Of a stretch of DNA of 64,000 nt, positions 44,211 through 52,491 are shown in pieces. The translations under genes were made by a program, and so were the position numbers. Below the pieces are notes generated by a model. It did not search any database. It saw nothing but the letters and a program-made list of their open reading frames with translations, and was not told the origin of the DNA. The number at the start of each line of letters is the position of its first letter. Within the stretch, counting starts at the first letter, position 1. Location of the stretch: contig DASXUK010000046.1 of assembly GCA_036504875.1 (NCBI GenBank), forward strand, positions 71,367 through 135,366. Reading direction: 5' to 3'. The DNA is from JACPFJ01 sp036504875 (GTDB taxonomy: Bacteria; Desulfobacterota; Desulfuromonadia; Geobacterales; Pseudopelobacteraceae).

Positions 44211-45965
44211 CTACCTTTTCTGTTTGCCAAGAGGCTTGTCCAACAGCTTCCTTACTGTATTGAGAAAATCATAGGGGATCAAAGGTTTGGGTATGAATGG
44301 GCAATCTGGTGGCAGACCGGTTCGATCGAGCGTATCAAAAGTATAGCCACTGGTAAATAAAACCCGCTGCACAGGATTAATCTTTACAAGCTCCTCATAC
44401 ACCTGTCGGCCGTTCATCTGCGGCATCACAACGTCTATTATAACCAGATCGAATTTATTTGGGTCAGCGCGAAAAATTTCAAGCGCCTCTGTGCCGCTAC
44501 GGGCAGGAACGACCTGATAGCCGGATTCTTCAAGCATATCAAAATTTGCCTGGAGTACCTGTTCATCATCCTCAATCAGCAGAAGATGCTCGGCTCCGGT
44601 GCGCAATATTTCCTGCGGTACCGGTCGCACAACCTCTTTATTCGCAGCAAGTGGAAGATAGATTGTAAAGGTACTTCCTCCGCCAACCACGCTCTCAACA
44701 GAAATCCACCCTTTATGCTGCCTGACGATGCCATAAGCCATGGATAATCCCAAGCCGGTTCCCTTGTCGACCTCCTTGGTGGTGAAAAAAGGCTCGAAGA
44801 TACGTTCCAGCTCCTGGCTGTCAATGCCGATGCCGGTATCGGAGATTGTCAAGACAGCGTAATCGCCGGTTGCCACTGAACCGTTGTCGAATATATGGCC
44901 ATCCATCGGTTTAACAGCGGTTGAAATGGTTAAGCGGCCACCCTCCGGCATGGCGTCGCGCGCATTGGTGACAATATTCATAACAACCTGTTCGATCTGG
45001 CCTGTATCGGCTAAAACAGGGAGCTCTCTGTGATTTAAATCCATCAATAGCTCCACATCCTCGCCAATGATTCTCTCCAGAAAAGAATGCATCTGGTTGA
45101 TCAACTCGTTCAGGTCAATCGGAAGGGTCACTATCTGCTGCTTTCTGCTGAAGGCCAGCAGACTTCGGGTAAGCTTGGCCGCCCGTTGAGCCGAAACAAG
45201 AATCTGGTCAACCAGGGCCAAAGCCCGCTCCCGCTGATCAAGCTTGTTTCGCAACATCTCTGAGCAGCTCATTATCACCGTGAGGATATTGTTGAAGTCA
45301 TGCGCCACCCCACCGGCCAGGGTGCCGATCGATTCCATCTTCTGCGACTGGCGCAGTTGCGCCTCCAGGTTACGATGATTAGTGACATCGATACCGAGAC
45401 TGGCAACACCGATTACAGATCCAGCTACATCGCGAAGCAGGGTATTGTCCCAAACTATCAGGCATTGGCCACCGACACGGGTTAGGATCGAATTTTCATG
45501 ATGAAAGGGAATTTCTCCGCTGGATGTACCTCTTTCAAATATTTCCAGGACTGCATCCCGTTCTTGAACCGGAATGAATGTTTCTATCCAGTTCTTACCC
45601 ACAACTTCCTGGCGCGACCAGCCGGTCAACTCGAGCAGATAATCGTTGCAAAAGATGATATTGGCATTCTTGTCGAGCATGACAGCAATCATGTGGGCTC
45701 GCTCCATAAGTTCCCTGAAGCGGCGCTCTGATTCACGCAAGGTTTCCTCGGCCAGCTTTCTTTCGCTTATGTCCCTGACATATGAGCAGTTGAACTCCTT
45801 GTTGCCATACACCATATGGCTGGCAGTGATCTCTACCGGGTAACACTCTCTGTTTTTCTTGCGGTGGCTGGATTCGAATCTAAGGCGCTGTCGCGAACGA
45901 AGCTCCTCCCAGTGTTGTAGCCAGGTATCTCTGTTATAATTAACGTCTATATCCGAGATGATCAT
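44211..45965 (-). CDS. Hybrid histidine kinase, C-terminal piece of a frameshifted gene (PAS-PAS-HisKA-HATPase-receiver)
   Basis: This frame holds the end of a first PAS domain, a complete second PAS domain (MIAVMLDKNANIIFCNDYLL), HisKA with LAGGVAHDFNNILT, HATPase (NIVTNARDAMPEGG, GTGLGLSMAYGIV) and a C-terminal receiver (LLIEDDEQ, Asp in VIIDVVMPQMNG, Lys in FIPKPL). The ATG at 45965 lies inside the first PAS domain, so it is not the natural start. The missing N-terminus is in the next frame at 45971-46369. The reading frames meet at a T run at 46028-46022 (minus strand). Adding one T restores a continuous PAS domain. Confidence 0.85.
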   Translation of the reverse strand: MIISDIDVNYNRDTWLQHWEELRSRQRLRFESSHRKKNRECYPVEITASHMVYGNKEFNCSYVRDISERKLAEETLRESERRFRELMERAHMIAVMLDKNANIIFCNDYLLELTGWSRQEVVGKNWIETFIPVQERDAVLEIFERGTSSGEIPFHHENSILTRVGGQCLIVWDNTLLRDVAGSVIGVASLGIDVTNHRNLEAQLRQSQKMESIGTLAGGVAHDFNNILTVIMSCSEMLRNKLDQRERALALVDQILVSAQRAAKLTRSLLAFSRKQQIVTLPIDLNELINQMHSFLERIIGEDVELLMDLNHRELPVLADTGQIEQVVMNIVTNARDAMPEGGRLTISTAVKPMDGHIFDNGSVATGDYAVLTISDTGIGIDSQELERIFEPFFTTKEVDKGTGLGLSMAYGIVRQHKGWISVESVVGGGSTFTIYLPLAANKEVVRPVPQEILRTGAEHLLLIEDDEQVLQANFDMLEESGYQVVPARSGTEALEIFRADPNKFDLVIIDVVMPQMNGRQVYEELVKINPVQRVLFTSGYTFDTLDRTGLPPDCPFIPKPLIPYDFLNTVRKLLDKPLGKQKR

Positions 45966-45970
45966 CGACG

Positions 45971-46369
45971 TCAGCTCATCGGAGCTGTAACCCAGACCCT
46001 GGCAGGCGGCCTGATTAACGTAAAAAAACGACCGTCACTGTCCAACCAAAAAATCATGTCGGCTGACATGTCGATAGTAAACTGGCTCAGAAGCAGCTGT
46101 TCCTTTTGCTGGGCAAGTTTTTGATTGATCTCCTGCAAACTGGCGACATAGCGGTGAATAAGAACGTACAGCAAGATCGAGGTCACCAGAATAAAGACCC
46201 AGCCTTTCAGCATTCCAAACCGGGCCATCAGATGCGGGTCTTGCACAAGAACTTCCAGCAGCATGTCCGAAAAGTAGATCCACAAGCCACTGATCAAGGC
46301 ATACACGATGACGATCTTGCTGGGGATCAACCGGGGAGTTTTTTGTTCTTCCTTGATCTGGTTCATCAA
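45971..46369 (-). CDS. N-terminal piece of the frameshifted hybrid histidine kinase (membrane part)
   Basis: 132 residues with two transmembrane helices (about 19-40 and 54-74), a coiled segment (SLQEINQKLAQQKEQ) and the opening of a PAS domain (DMIFWLDSDGRFF). After that point the frame leaves PAS-like sequence and stops (TLIRPPARVWVTAPMS). Shifting to the other frame after the T run yields FFYVNQAACQGLGYSSDEL, the expected PAS continuation. With one extra T the whole gene (46369 to 44211) would encode about 719 residues. Confidence 0.8.
   Translation of the reverse strand: MMNQIKEEQKTPRLIPSKIVIVYALISGLWIYFSDMLLEVLVQDPHLMARFGMLKGWVFILVTSILLYVLIHRYVASLQEINQKLAQQKEQLLLSQFTIDMSADMIFWLDSDGRFFTLIRPPARVWVTAPMS
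46022..46028 (-). other. Seven-base T homopolymer at the kinase frameshift
   Basis: The minus-strand sequence reads CGT, then TTTTTTACG in the present frame. Eight T residues instead of seven would join both kinase pieces in frame. It is a possible slippage site for replication or transcription, or a sequencing indel. Confidence 0.8.
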
Positions 46370-46388
46370 TAGCCTTGCGTATAGTTCT

Positions 46389-47396
46389 TTAAACTGAAAT
46401 TACCACTTTTCCGAAATGTGCACCACTTTCGAGGTGTCTAAAGGCCTCGCGGGCCTGATCAAATGGGAAAACCCGGTCAATCACCGGGTGCATGCCGTGC
46501 AGGATGATAACTCGGTTCATCGCCTCGAACATCTGGCGGGAGCCCACGTAAATGCCATGGATACGGATCGCCTTCATAACTGCCGGCAAGGGATTTACCT
46601 CGCCACGCTGCCCTGCAAGAACGCCAATCAGGCTGATATGGCCCCCCATGCGGGTGGACTTTATCGACTGGACCAGGGTGCCGGCTCCGCCAACCTCAAC
46701 GACAATATCAACTCCCTTGCCGTCAGTCAGTTCAAGCACGCGTTTCTCCCAGGCCGGCTCCTTACGATAATTGATCACATCCGAAACCCCGTATTCCTTA
46801 AGGCGGGCCGCCTTGTCATCGCTGCTGGTAGTCGCGATCACCCTTGCCCCAGCAGCAAGAGCCAGTTGCAGGGCGAACATCGAGACACCGCCGCTGCCCA
46901 TCACCAGCACACTGTTGCCACAGATGAGGTGACCGCTATATAGACAGTTCCAGGCGGTGACACCTGCACAGGGCAAGGTAGCACCCTCTTCGAACGAGAG
47001 ATGGGACGGCAGAGCGACCAGTCCCTCCTGGTCAAAAACCGCATACTCTTGCAGAACGCCGTTAAGAGCCCCGCCCAGCGCCGAGGCCGGCACATCCTTG
47101 GTTATTCCACCGGCCGACCATCTCTGGAAAAAGGTCGGAATCACCCGGTCACCACTCTTCCAACGGGTTACCCCTTCACCAACCTCGACCACCTCGCCGG
47201 CTCCATCCGAAAGCGGCACCAGCGGCAGGTTCAGATTCCTCGTATAATTGCCGGTAACCATCAACAGATCGCGGTAATTAAGTGATACGGCTTTAATCCG
47301 CACCAGTACCTGACCAGTGGATGGACGGGGAATTTCCGTCTCTTCCTGAAGAAGCCCTTCAATACTGAAATCCCCATTGATCGTATAGCGCAGCAT
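46389..47396 (-). CDS. NAD(P)-dependent alcohol dehydrogenase / quinone oxidoreductase (MDR superfamily)
   Basis: A 335-residue medium-chain dehydrogenase. The N-terminal catalytic domain has VRIKAVSLNYRDLLMVTGNY, LVPLSDGAGEVVEVGEGVTRW and GDRVIPTF. The Rossmann domain has VLVMGSGGVSMFALQLA and INYRKEPAWEKRV. The catalytic-zinc cysteine position is replaced (NYRD) and there is no four-cysteine structural zinc lobe, which points to a zinc-free quinone oxidoreductase-like enzyme. The substrate is unknown. Confidence 0.88.
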   Translation of the reverse strand: MLRYTINGDFSIEGLLQEETEIPRPSTGQVLVRIKAVSLNYRDLLMVTGNYTRNLNLPLVPLSDGAGEVVEVGEGVTRWKSGDRVIPTFFQRWSAGGITKDVPASALGGALNGVLQEYAVFDQEGLVALPSHLSFEEGATLPCAGVTAWNCLYSGHLICGNSVLVMGSGGVSMFALQLALAAGARVIATTSSDDKAARLKEYGVSDVINYRKEPAWEKRVLELTDGKGVDIVVEVGGAGTLVQSIKSTRMGGHISLIGVLAGQRGEVNPLPAVMKAIRIHGIYVGSRQMFEAMNRVIILHGMHPVIDRVFPFDQAREAFRHLESGAHFGKVVISV

Positions 47397-47474
47397 TAGT
47401 TATCTCCAAGGTTAATTTTGAAAACTATATACCAGAAAGATTAATTGTCCTAATACAACCTATATTTACAGCTA

Positions 47475-47516
47475 CAAAAGAGGCCGCCCCGTTCCGGATA
47501 AGGCGACCTCTTTTAA
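47475..47516. terminator. Bidirectional terminator downstream of the multiheme lipoprotein gene
   Basis: AAAGAGG and GCC pair with GGC and CCTCTTT, with a two-base internal mismatch, flanked by A and T runs. It lies about 45 bases after the lipoprotein stop (minus strand). Confidence 0.75.
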
Positions 47517-47560
47517 GAAACTGCAAATGCTGCATAGAACCGCCTGCTAAAAGAACATCA

Positions 47561-49420
47561 TCACCATCTTTGAGTCCCATGGCATGAGTTTGAGCAGGAA
47601 CGGGTGGTCGCATTCCAACCTATGGTAGTAACGATATTCTTAACGCCGTTATTGTGCGTGGCAACGTTTATGGTTGTATTACTGTAACCGGTGCCGTGAC
47701 AGGTGGCGCATGAGCGACTGCTGTGCTTGGAGTGATGGCCTGTAGATGGCGGCAGCGCATGACAGCTTCCACAGGCCGGTGCCGGCGCCGGGGTTGGCAA
47801 AGGAGTCTGGGCAGCCAGAACTGTAACAATCGCCTGTTGGCCAGCCGTTGTCAGACTGGATAGATAACCCATACCGCCGACATTTCCGGTAATAGCGTTC
47901 TGCAGACGTGCCAGAGTAATACCGGCCTTGCCGGAGGTCGCCAAAGGCCCATGACAACCGGCACAGCTTATGGTATAAAGCGCCGCACCATCAGGAGCTG
48001 GTGTAGGGCTAGGCGCAGGCAACGGGCTAGGTGTCGGTGTCGGTGTCGGCGTTGCAGGGGTAAGGGCAGTTACAATTGCCTGTACCTCGGTCACCGTCAA
48101 TCGCGAGAGAGATCCCATATTACCAACGTTATTGCTGGTGGCATTCTGCAGCCGGGCAATGGTGATCCCAGTTTTGGTGGATGACCCGAGGGCACCATGA
48201 CAACCGGCGCAGTTGGTAGTGTAGAGCGCGGCGCCATCAGGAGCAGGACTGGGTGTAGGGGCTGGAGTCGGCGTAGGTGCAGGAGTGGACACCGAGTTGA
48301 GAACCGTTGCTATGGCCTGAATGTCGGCGCCGGTGAGCCTGGAAATAAAACCCATTCCGCCAACATTACCGCTGACGGCATTCTGGATCCTGACTACTGT
48401 TGCGCCTTTCTTGGTTGATACACCCAAAGCCCCATGACAACCGGCACAATTGGCTGAATAAAGAGCTGTCCCATCCGTTGCCGGTGCAGGCGTTGACGGG
48501 GTTGGCTGGGAAGTAACAGGGGCCGACAACAGGTCGCTTAGTGCCTGAATATCAACCTGGCTCATTCCTTTAAACATGCCCATGCCACCCAGATTTGAGC
48601 CGATGGCGCCCTGAATGGCTGCAACATCAGCCCGGCCTTTTAAATCAGTATATGCAAAAACGCCATGGCAACCGGCACATTTCGAGACATAAAGAGCATT
48701 AGCACTATTGGTTGAAGCCGAGACTGGAGGGGCGGGCAGATTGGCGACCAACAGGTTTCCAGCGGCCAGGTTGCCGCTCGGACCAGTGAAGATAACAGTG
48801 CCGGCCCCTTTATTTGTTATCGTGACACCGCCCCCGACAACTGAAATATTGATTGCATCCAGCAGTGCGTCCATTCCGGTGTGATTGGCATTGAACTGGC
48901 CGTTCATGATATTGGTGGTCACGCCAAACGAGTCCATCAAAGGGGCCAGCGCCGCTTGGACTGTGTTGACAGCCTCATCGAGTCTCTTTGCAGCAGCATT
49001 AATGTCTGCCTGAACATGTCGATTGTACAGATCGTCCAGATCGACGCCCCCGGCGGCCTGAGCCAGCACCAGCGTGGTAAGCGGCGTAATATTGGTGATG
49101 CCGTTGTCATTGGCAAGCGAATAAAGGTTTACAGCGCCTGTTGTGGTTTTGATGATAAAGGGTGGCGTAAGCCCGTCGGTGCGAAAAGCGAAGGACCCGT
49201 CACTGGCAGTGGTGGCGGTTAGCTGCACAGTGGTTACAGAGGAGTCTGAAAGATAGATAGTTCCAACCACCGGAGCGCCGACAGCAGCCACGCCAGTCAC
49301 CATTTTGGCTGCCGCCGGGGCCGCCCCTGCACCGGAACTGGAACCGCCGCCACTGCAACCTGCGGAAAAAGACACCATAATCGCTGACACAAAATAAACG
49401 AATGTCCTGAATGAACCCAT
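47561..49420 (-). CDS. Multiheme cytochrome c lipoprotein with four tandem monoheme modules
   Basis: The start at ATG 49420 (619 residues) has GGAGG 7 bases upstream and opens a lipoprotein signal with lipobox FSAGC near residue 22. A domain of about 190 residues (VTGVAAVGAPVVGTIYLSD) matches the lipoprotein at 28898-30808. Then come four repeats of about 60 residues, each with CAGCHG and a NVGGMG-type Met (NLGGMG, NVGGMG, NVGNMG, NVGGMG), separated by Pro/Thr/Ala-rich linkers. The C-terminus adds CGSCH, CATCH and an unusual CSNSCH (Cx3CH), in a module like that of the cytochrome at 1-2334. Likely an outer-surface electron carrier. Its transcript begins with a GEMM-I riboswitch. Confidence 0.92.
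   Translation of the reverse strand: MGSFRTFVYFVSAIMVSFSAGCSGGGSSSGAGAAPAAAKMVTGVAAVGAPVVGTIYLSDSSVTTVQLTATTASDGSFAFRTDGLTPPFIIKTTTGAVNLYSLANDNGITNITPLTTLVLAQAAGGVDLDDLYNRHVQADINAAAKRLDEAVNTVQAALAPLMDSFGVTTNIMNGQFNANHTGMDALLDAINISVVGGGVTITNKGAGTVIFTGPSGNLAAGNLLVANLPAPPVSASTNSANALYVSKCAGCHGVFAYTDLKGRADVAAIQGAIGSNLGGMGMFKGMSQVDIQALSDLLSAPVTSQPTPSTPAPATDGTALYSANCAGCHGALGVSTKKGATVVRIQNAVSGNVGGMGFISRLTGADIQAIATVLNSVSTPAPTPTPAPTPSPAPDGAALYTTNCAGCHGALGSSTKTGITIARLQNATSNNVGNMGSLSRLTVTEVQAIVTALTPATPTPTPTPSPLPAPSPTPAPDGAALYTISCAGCHGPLATSGKAGITLARLQNAITGNVGGMGYLSSLTTAGQQAIVTVLAAQTPLPTPAPAPACGSCHALPPSTGHHSKHSSRSCATCHGTGYSNTTINVATHNNGVKNIVTTIGWNATTRSCSNSCHGTQRW
47960..48720 (-). repeat. Tandem coding repeats for monoheme modules and Pro/Thr linkers
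   Basis: Four divergent copies of a roughly 180-base unit encode DGxALYxxxCAGCHG modules. The short Pro/Thr/Ala linkers between copies (near 48010-48050, 48240-48290 and 48480-48515) are low-complexity and differ in length, consistent with repeat expansion. Confidence 0.75.
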
Positions 49421-49460
49421 AGATGAACCTCCTTTGTCCGTTGCGCCCCTGATGCCAGAC

Positions 49461-49513
49461 AAAAAAAGAGCCGGGGCTTGGTATCGAGTGATCGATATTT
49501 CGGCAACCCGGCT
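49461..49513 (-). terminator. Expression-platform terminator of the GEMM-I riboswitch
   Basis: On the minus strand AGCCGGGTTG (49513-49504) can pair with CAAGCCCCGGCT (49480-49469), with the inner hairpin TATCGA/TCGATA between them, followed by seven T residues (49467-49461). The first arm is also part of the aptamer, so aptamer folding and terminator formation exclude each other. Ligand binding should therefore turn the gene on, by inference. Confidence 0.8.
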
Positions 49514-49571
49514 GTCTCGGTGAGACCCTTAGGCTTTCCGTCCCATCTTTGCAGATGGTTTAGTATTATCG
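49493..49571 (-). ncRNA. GEMM-I riboswitch (cyclic dinucleotide sensor, probably the cGAMP-responsive Geobacter type)
   Basis: On the minus strand the aptamer reads CGATA (P1), ATACTAAACCATC, TGCAAAGATGGGACGGAAAG, CCTAAGGGTCTC, GAGACAGCCGGGTTGCCGA and closes with TATCG. The AAACC bulge, the GNRA-like GCAAAG tetraloop hairpin, GGACGGAAAGCC junction and the GGGTTGCCGA closing segment are hallmarks of GEMM-I. The leader ATACTAAACC, with A where c-di-GMP aptamers have G20, matches the subgroup in Geobacter that prefers 3',3'-cGAMP. It precedes the multiheme lipoprotein by about 40 bases. The ligand assignment is from family knowledge and not tested here. Confidence 0.88.
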
Positions 49572-49760
49572 TGTATCTATGTGCCTGTTGCACCTATATT
49601 TTAATTAACGATAGCCATCCCCACCAAATAAGTCAACAAAAATTATCATTAAAAAAACAGAGCAATATTGAACTGTGGAGAAGGCACTGAGACAGCCTTT
49701 CACTTATTGGCCAAATCTGTTATCGTTTTTACTTATCAACTGAGCTCGTTAGAGGTTGCC

Positions 49761-51569
49761 ATGCATCACGGCGGAATATATGAAGAAGAGATTGCCGGCA
49801 AGGCCTATGACACCCGCATTTTGATGCGTTTTGCAGGTTTTGTGAGACCCTACCGCTTGTCAATGACCGCGGTGCTGATAGTTCTGCCACTGATAGCGGC
49901 CTCCCGACTTGCCCAGCCCTGGTTTATAAAAATAGCTATCGACAGGCATATCACAACCGGCCATTTGACCGGTCTGGAAGGTGTTGCGCTGTTGTTTTTG
50001 GGTGTCCTTATATCGGAAGCCCTGCTTTCCTATCTACAGGTTTTTCTGCTCCAATCCATTGGGCAAAAGGTGATGGCCGACATGCGTAGCAAGCTTTTCG
50101 GCCATGTCATGCAATTGCCGGTGGCCTGGTTCGACCGCACCCCGGTCGGCAGCGTGGTTACCCGACTTACCAGCGATGTGGAAGTCTTGGGGGAGATGTT
50201 CTCATCGGGGATCGTCACTATTATCGGCGACATCCTGCTCCTGGTGGGAATCGTGGGGGTCATGCTCTGGATGAATCTGAAGCTGTCGCTGGTGACTTTT
50301 TCGATCCTGCCGTTACTGTTTTACGTGGCCTGGGCCTTTCGCAGCAGAATGCGCCAATCATTTCGGGAGGTCCGGGCGCGCCTGGCCAGGATGAATTCGT
50401 TTCTGGCCGAGGCCATTGGCGGCATATCAATTATCCAGGCCTTTAATCGACAAAAGGATGAAGAACTCAACTTCAGCCGCTTGAATGCCTCTTATCGAGA
50501 TGCCAACCTGCCGGTAATTTTCTGGGATGCCTCACTGTACGCCATTGTGGAAGCGCTTTCCTCTGTAGCAGTTGCACTTTTGATCTGGTACGGCGGTGGC
50601 GAGATCGTCCGAGGGGCACTGACTTTTGGTGTGCTGGTGGCCTTTATCCAGTACATCGAGAAGTTCTTCACCCCGATCCGTGATCTCTCGGCCAAATATT
50701 CGGTCATGCAAGGCGCCATGGCTGCCCTGGAGCGAATCTTTGCTTTTCTCGATACCCCTTCAGGCTCGATCACCGTTCCTGAAAAGGCCGAAGAGAGACA
50801 ACCGGCGACCGGGCAGCGGGCCCATCCTCTTGAAAAAGCGTCCCCCCTGATCGAGTTGCGCAACATCACCTTTGCCTATCGTGAGGGTGAAAATGCCCTG
50901 GAGGATTTCAGTCTGTGGGTCAACCGGGGCGAGCGGGTGGCGCTGGTAGGCGAGAGCGGGGGTGGCAAGACCACCATCACGCGCCTGTTGACCAGGCTCT
51001 ACGAGATCAATCGCGGCCAGATACTGATCGACGGCCTGGATGTGGCCGGCCTGTCGCAACAGGAGCTGCGCCGCCGCATCGGCATCGTGCTTCAGGACCC
51101 CTGCCTGTTTGCCGGCAGCATCGGGTTCAACATCTGTCTGGGGGATGAGGTTGCCCGGCAGCGGATCAGGCAGGCCGCAAAAGTGGTCGGAGCCGACCGC
51201 TTTATCGAACGGCTCCCTAAAGGTTATCAGGAAGAGGTCCGCGAGCGCGGCAACAATCTGTCGGTCGGTGAAAAACAGCTGATTTCCTTTGCCCGCGCCG
51301 TGGCCTTTGATCCGGAAATCCTGGTACTTGACGAGGCCACTGCCAGCGTTGATTCCACCTCGGAACAGATGATCCAGCAAGGGCTGAAAGGGCTCATGCA
51401 GGGTCGCACCTCAGTGGTGATTGCCCATCGTTTATCCACCATTCAGGATGCCGACCGGATCGTGGTTGTGCACCGCGGATGCAAGGTGGAAGAGGGTACC
51501 CATCAGGAATTGCTTCGTGCCCAGGGTCTCTATTATAAACTCCACCAGTTACAGTTTCGGGGGACTTAG
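49761..51569 (+). CDS. ABC exporter, fused membrane and ATPase domains (MsbA-like)
   Basis: ATG 49761 with AGAGG 5 bases upstream gives 602 residues. Six membrane helices (about 25-310) precede a nucleotide-binding domain: Walker A GESGGGKTT, Q loop, signature LSVGEKQ (variant of LSGGQ), Walker B ILVLDEATASVD and H-loop IAHRLST. It works as a homodimer or with a partner encoded elsewhere. The substrate (lipid, peptide or drug) cannot be told from sequence. A longer upstream frame would overlap the divergent riboswitch region and lacks a ribosome site. Confidence 0.9.
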   Translation: MHHGGIYEEEIAGKAYDTRILMRFAGFVRPYRLSMTAVLIVLPLIAASRLAQPWFIKIAIDRHITTGHLTGLEGVALLFLGVLISEALLSYLQVFLLQSIGQKVMADMRSKLFGHVMQLPVAWFDRTPVGSVVTRLTSDVEVLGEMFSSGIVTIIGDILLLVGIVGVMLWMNLKLSLVTFSILPLLFYVAWAFRSRMRQSFREVRARLARMNSFLAEAIGGISIIQAFNRQKDEELNFSRLNASYRDANLPVIFWDASLYAIVEALSSVAVALLIWYGGGEIVRGALTFGVLVAFIQYIEKFFTPIRDLSAKYSVMQGAMAALERIFAFLDTPSGSITVPEKAEERQPATGQRAHPLEKASPLIELRNITFAYREGENALEDFSLWVNRGERVALVGESGGGKTTITRLLTRLYEINRGQILIDGLDVAGLSQQELRRRIGIVLQDPCLFAGSIGFNICLGDEVARQRIRQAAKVVGADRFIERLPKGYQEEVRERGNNLSVGEKQLISFARAVAFDPEILVLDEATASVDSTSEQMIQQGLKGLMQGRTSVVIAHRLSTIQDADRIVVVHRGCKVEEGTHQELLRAQGLYYKLHQLQFRGT

Positions 51570-51693
51570 GAATCTGTCGGATCTAGGGAACAACCGGCTC
51601 TTAATGTATACATCTTTCTTAGCCGCGGACTGTTGCATATCATTGTAGAACCTGATAATTTGGCAGTAATTTTAGTCTGGAACAGGAGTATTC

Positions 51694-52491
51694 ATGTGCA
51701 CCACCTGCGGCTGCGACCCGAACGACCACGACCACGACCACGACCAAGATCATGAACACACAGATGATCATAACCATGATCATAAACATAACCACGATCA
51801 CCATCATAAGCACAGCCATCAGCAGACCGGAGAAACCAAACGCAGCTCGATCGTGATTGAAGAGGATATTCTGGGGAAAAACAACCGCCTGGCGGCCCTC
51901 AATCGGGCCTTGTTCCAGGACAAGGGGCTATTCGTCCTCAACCTGGTAAGCTCCCCCGGCTCGGGTAAAACAACACTTCTGGAACGTACTTTGCGTGATC
52001 AGTCCGACCGGGTCGGCTTCGCTGTCATCGAGGGTGACCAGCAGACCGATAACGACGCACGGCGCATAGCCGCCACCGGCGTGCCTGTCAAACAGATCAA
52101 CACCGGCAGCGGCTGCCACCTGGATGCACATATGGTAGCGCATGCCAACCAGACTTTTGATCTGGAGCGCCTCGACATCCTGATGATCGAGAATGTCGGT
52201 AATCTGGTATGTCCGGCCTCTTTCGACCTGGGCGAACATCACAAGGTGGTCATTCTTTCGGTTACCGAAGGTGAGGACAAGCCACTCAAATATCCGCAGA
52301 TGTTTCGCAATTCGACCATCATGCTGCTTAACAAGATCGATCTGCTCCCGCACTTGGATTTTGATGTTGAGAAGTGCAAGGAAAATGCTCGCAAGGTGAG
52401 TCCAGGCATTACAATCTTTGAAGTTTCGGCCCGTACCGGAGAAGGAATGGAGCGGTGGTATCAATGGCTGAACAGCGGGATCAAGCCATAG
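51694..52491 (+). CDS. hypB: Hydrogenase nickel incorporation GTPase HypB
   Basis: This 265-residue GTPase delivers nickel to [NiFe]-hydrogenase precursors. The N-terminus has the high-affinity CxxCGC motif (MCTTCGC) followed by an extended His/Asp-rich stretch (residues 9-45) that can store or buffer nickel. The G domain has SSPGSGKTTLLE, the metal-binding GSGCHLDAHMV, ENVGNLVCP and LNKIDLLPH. AGGAG precedes the ATG. It overlaps hypF by 28 bases. Confidence 0.96.
   Translation: MCTTCGCDPNDHDHDHDQDHEHTDDHNHDHKHNHDHHHKHSHQQTGETKRSSIVIEEDILGKNNRLAALNRALFQDKGLFVLNLVSSPGSGKTTLLERTLRDQSDRVGFAVIEGDQQTDNDARRIAATGVPVKQINTGSGCHLDAHMVAHANQTFDLERLDILMIENVGNLVCPASFDLGEHHKVVILSVTEGEDKPLKYPQMFRNSTIMLLNKIDLLPHLDFDVEKCKENARKVSPGITIFEVSARTGEGMERWYQWLNSGIKP

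Noticed and set aside
51660..51693. Possible sigma-54 promoter (TGGCAG) before hypB
   Set aside because: The -12 GC element is missing, so the match is too weak.
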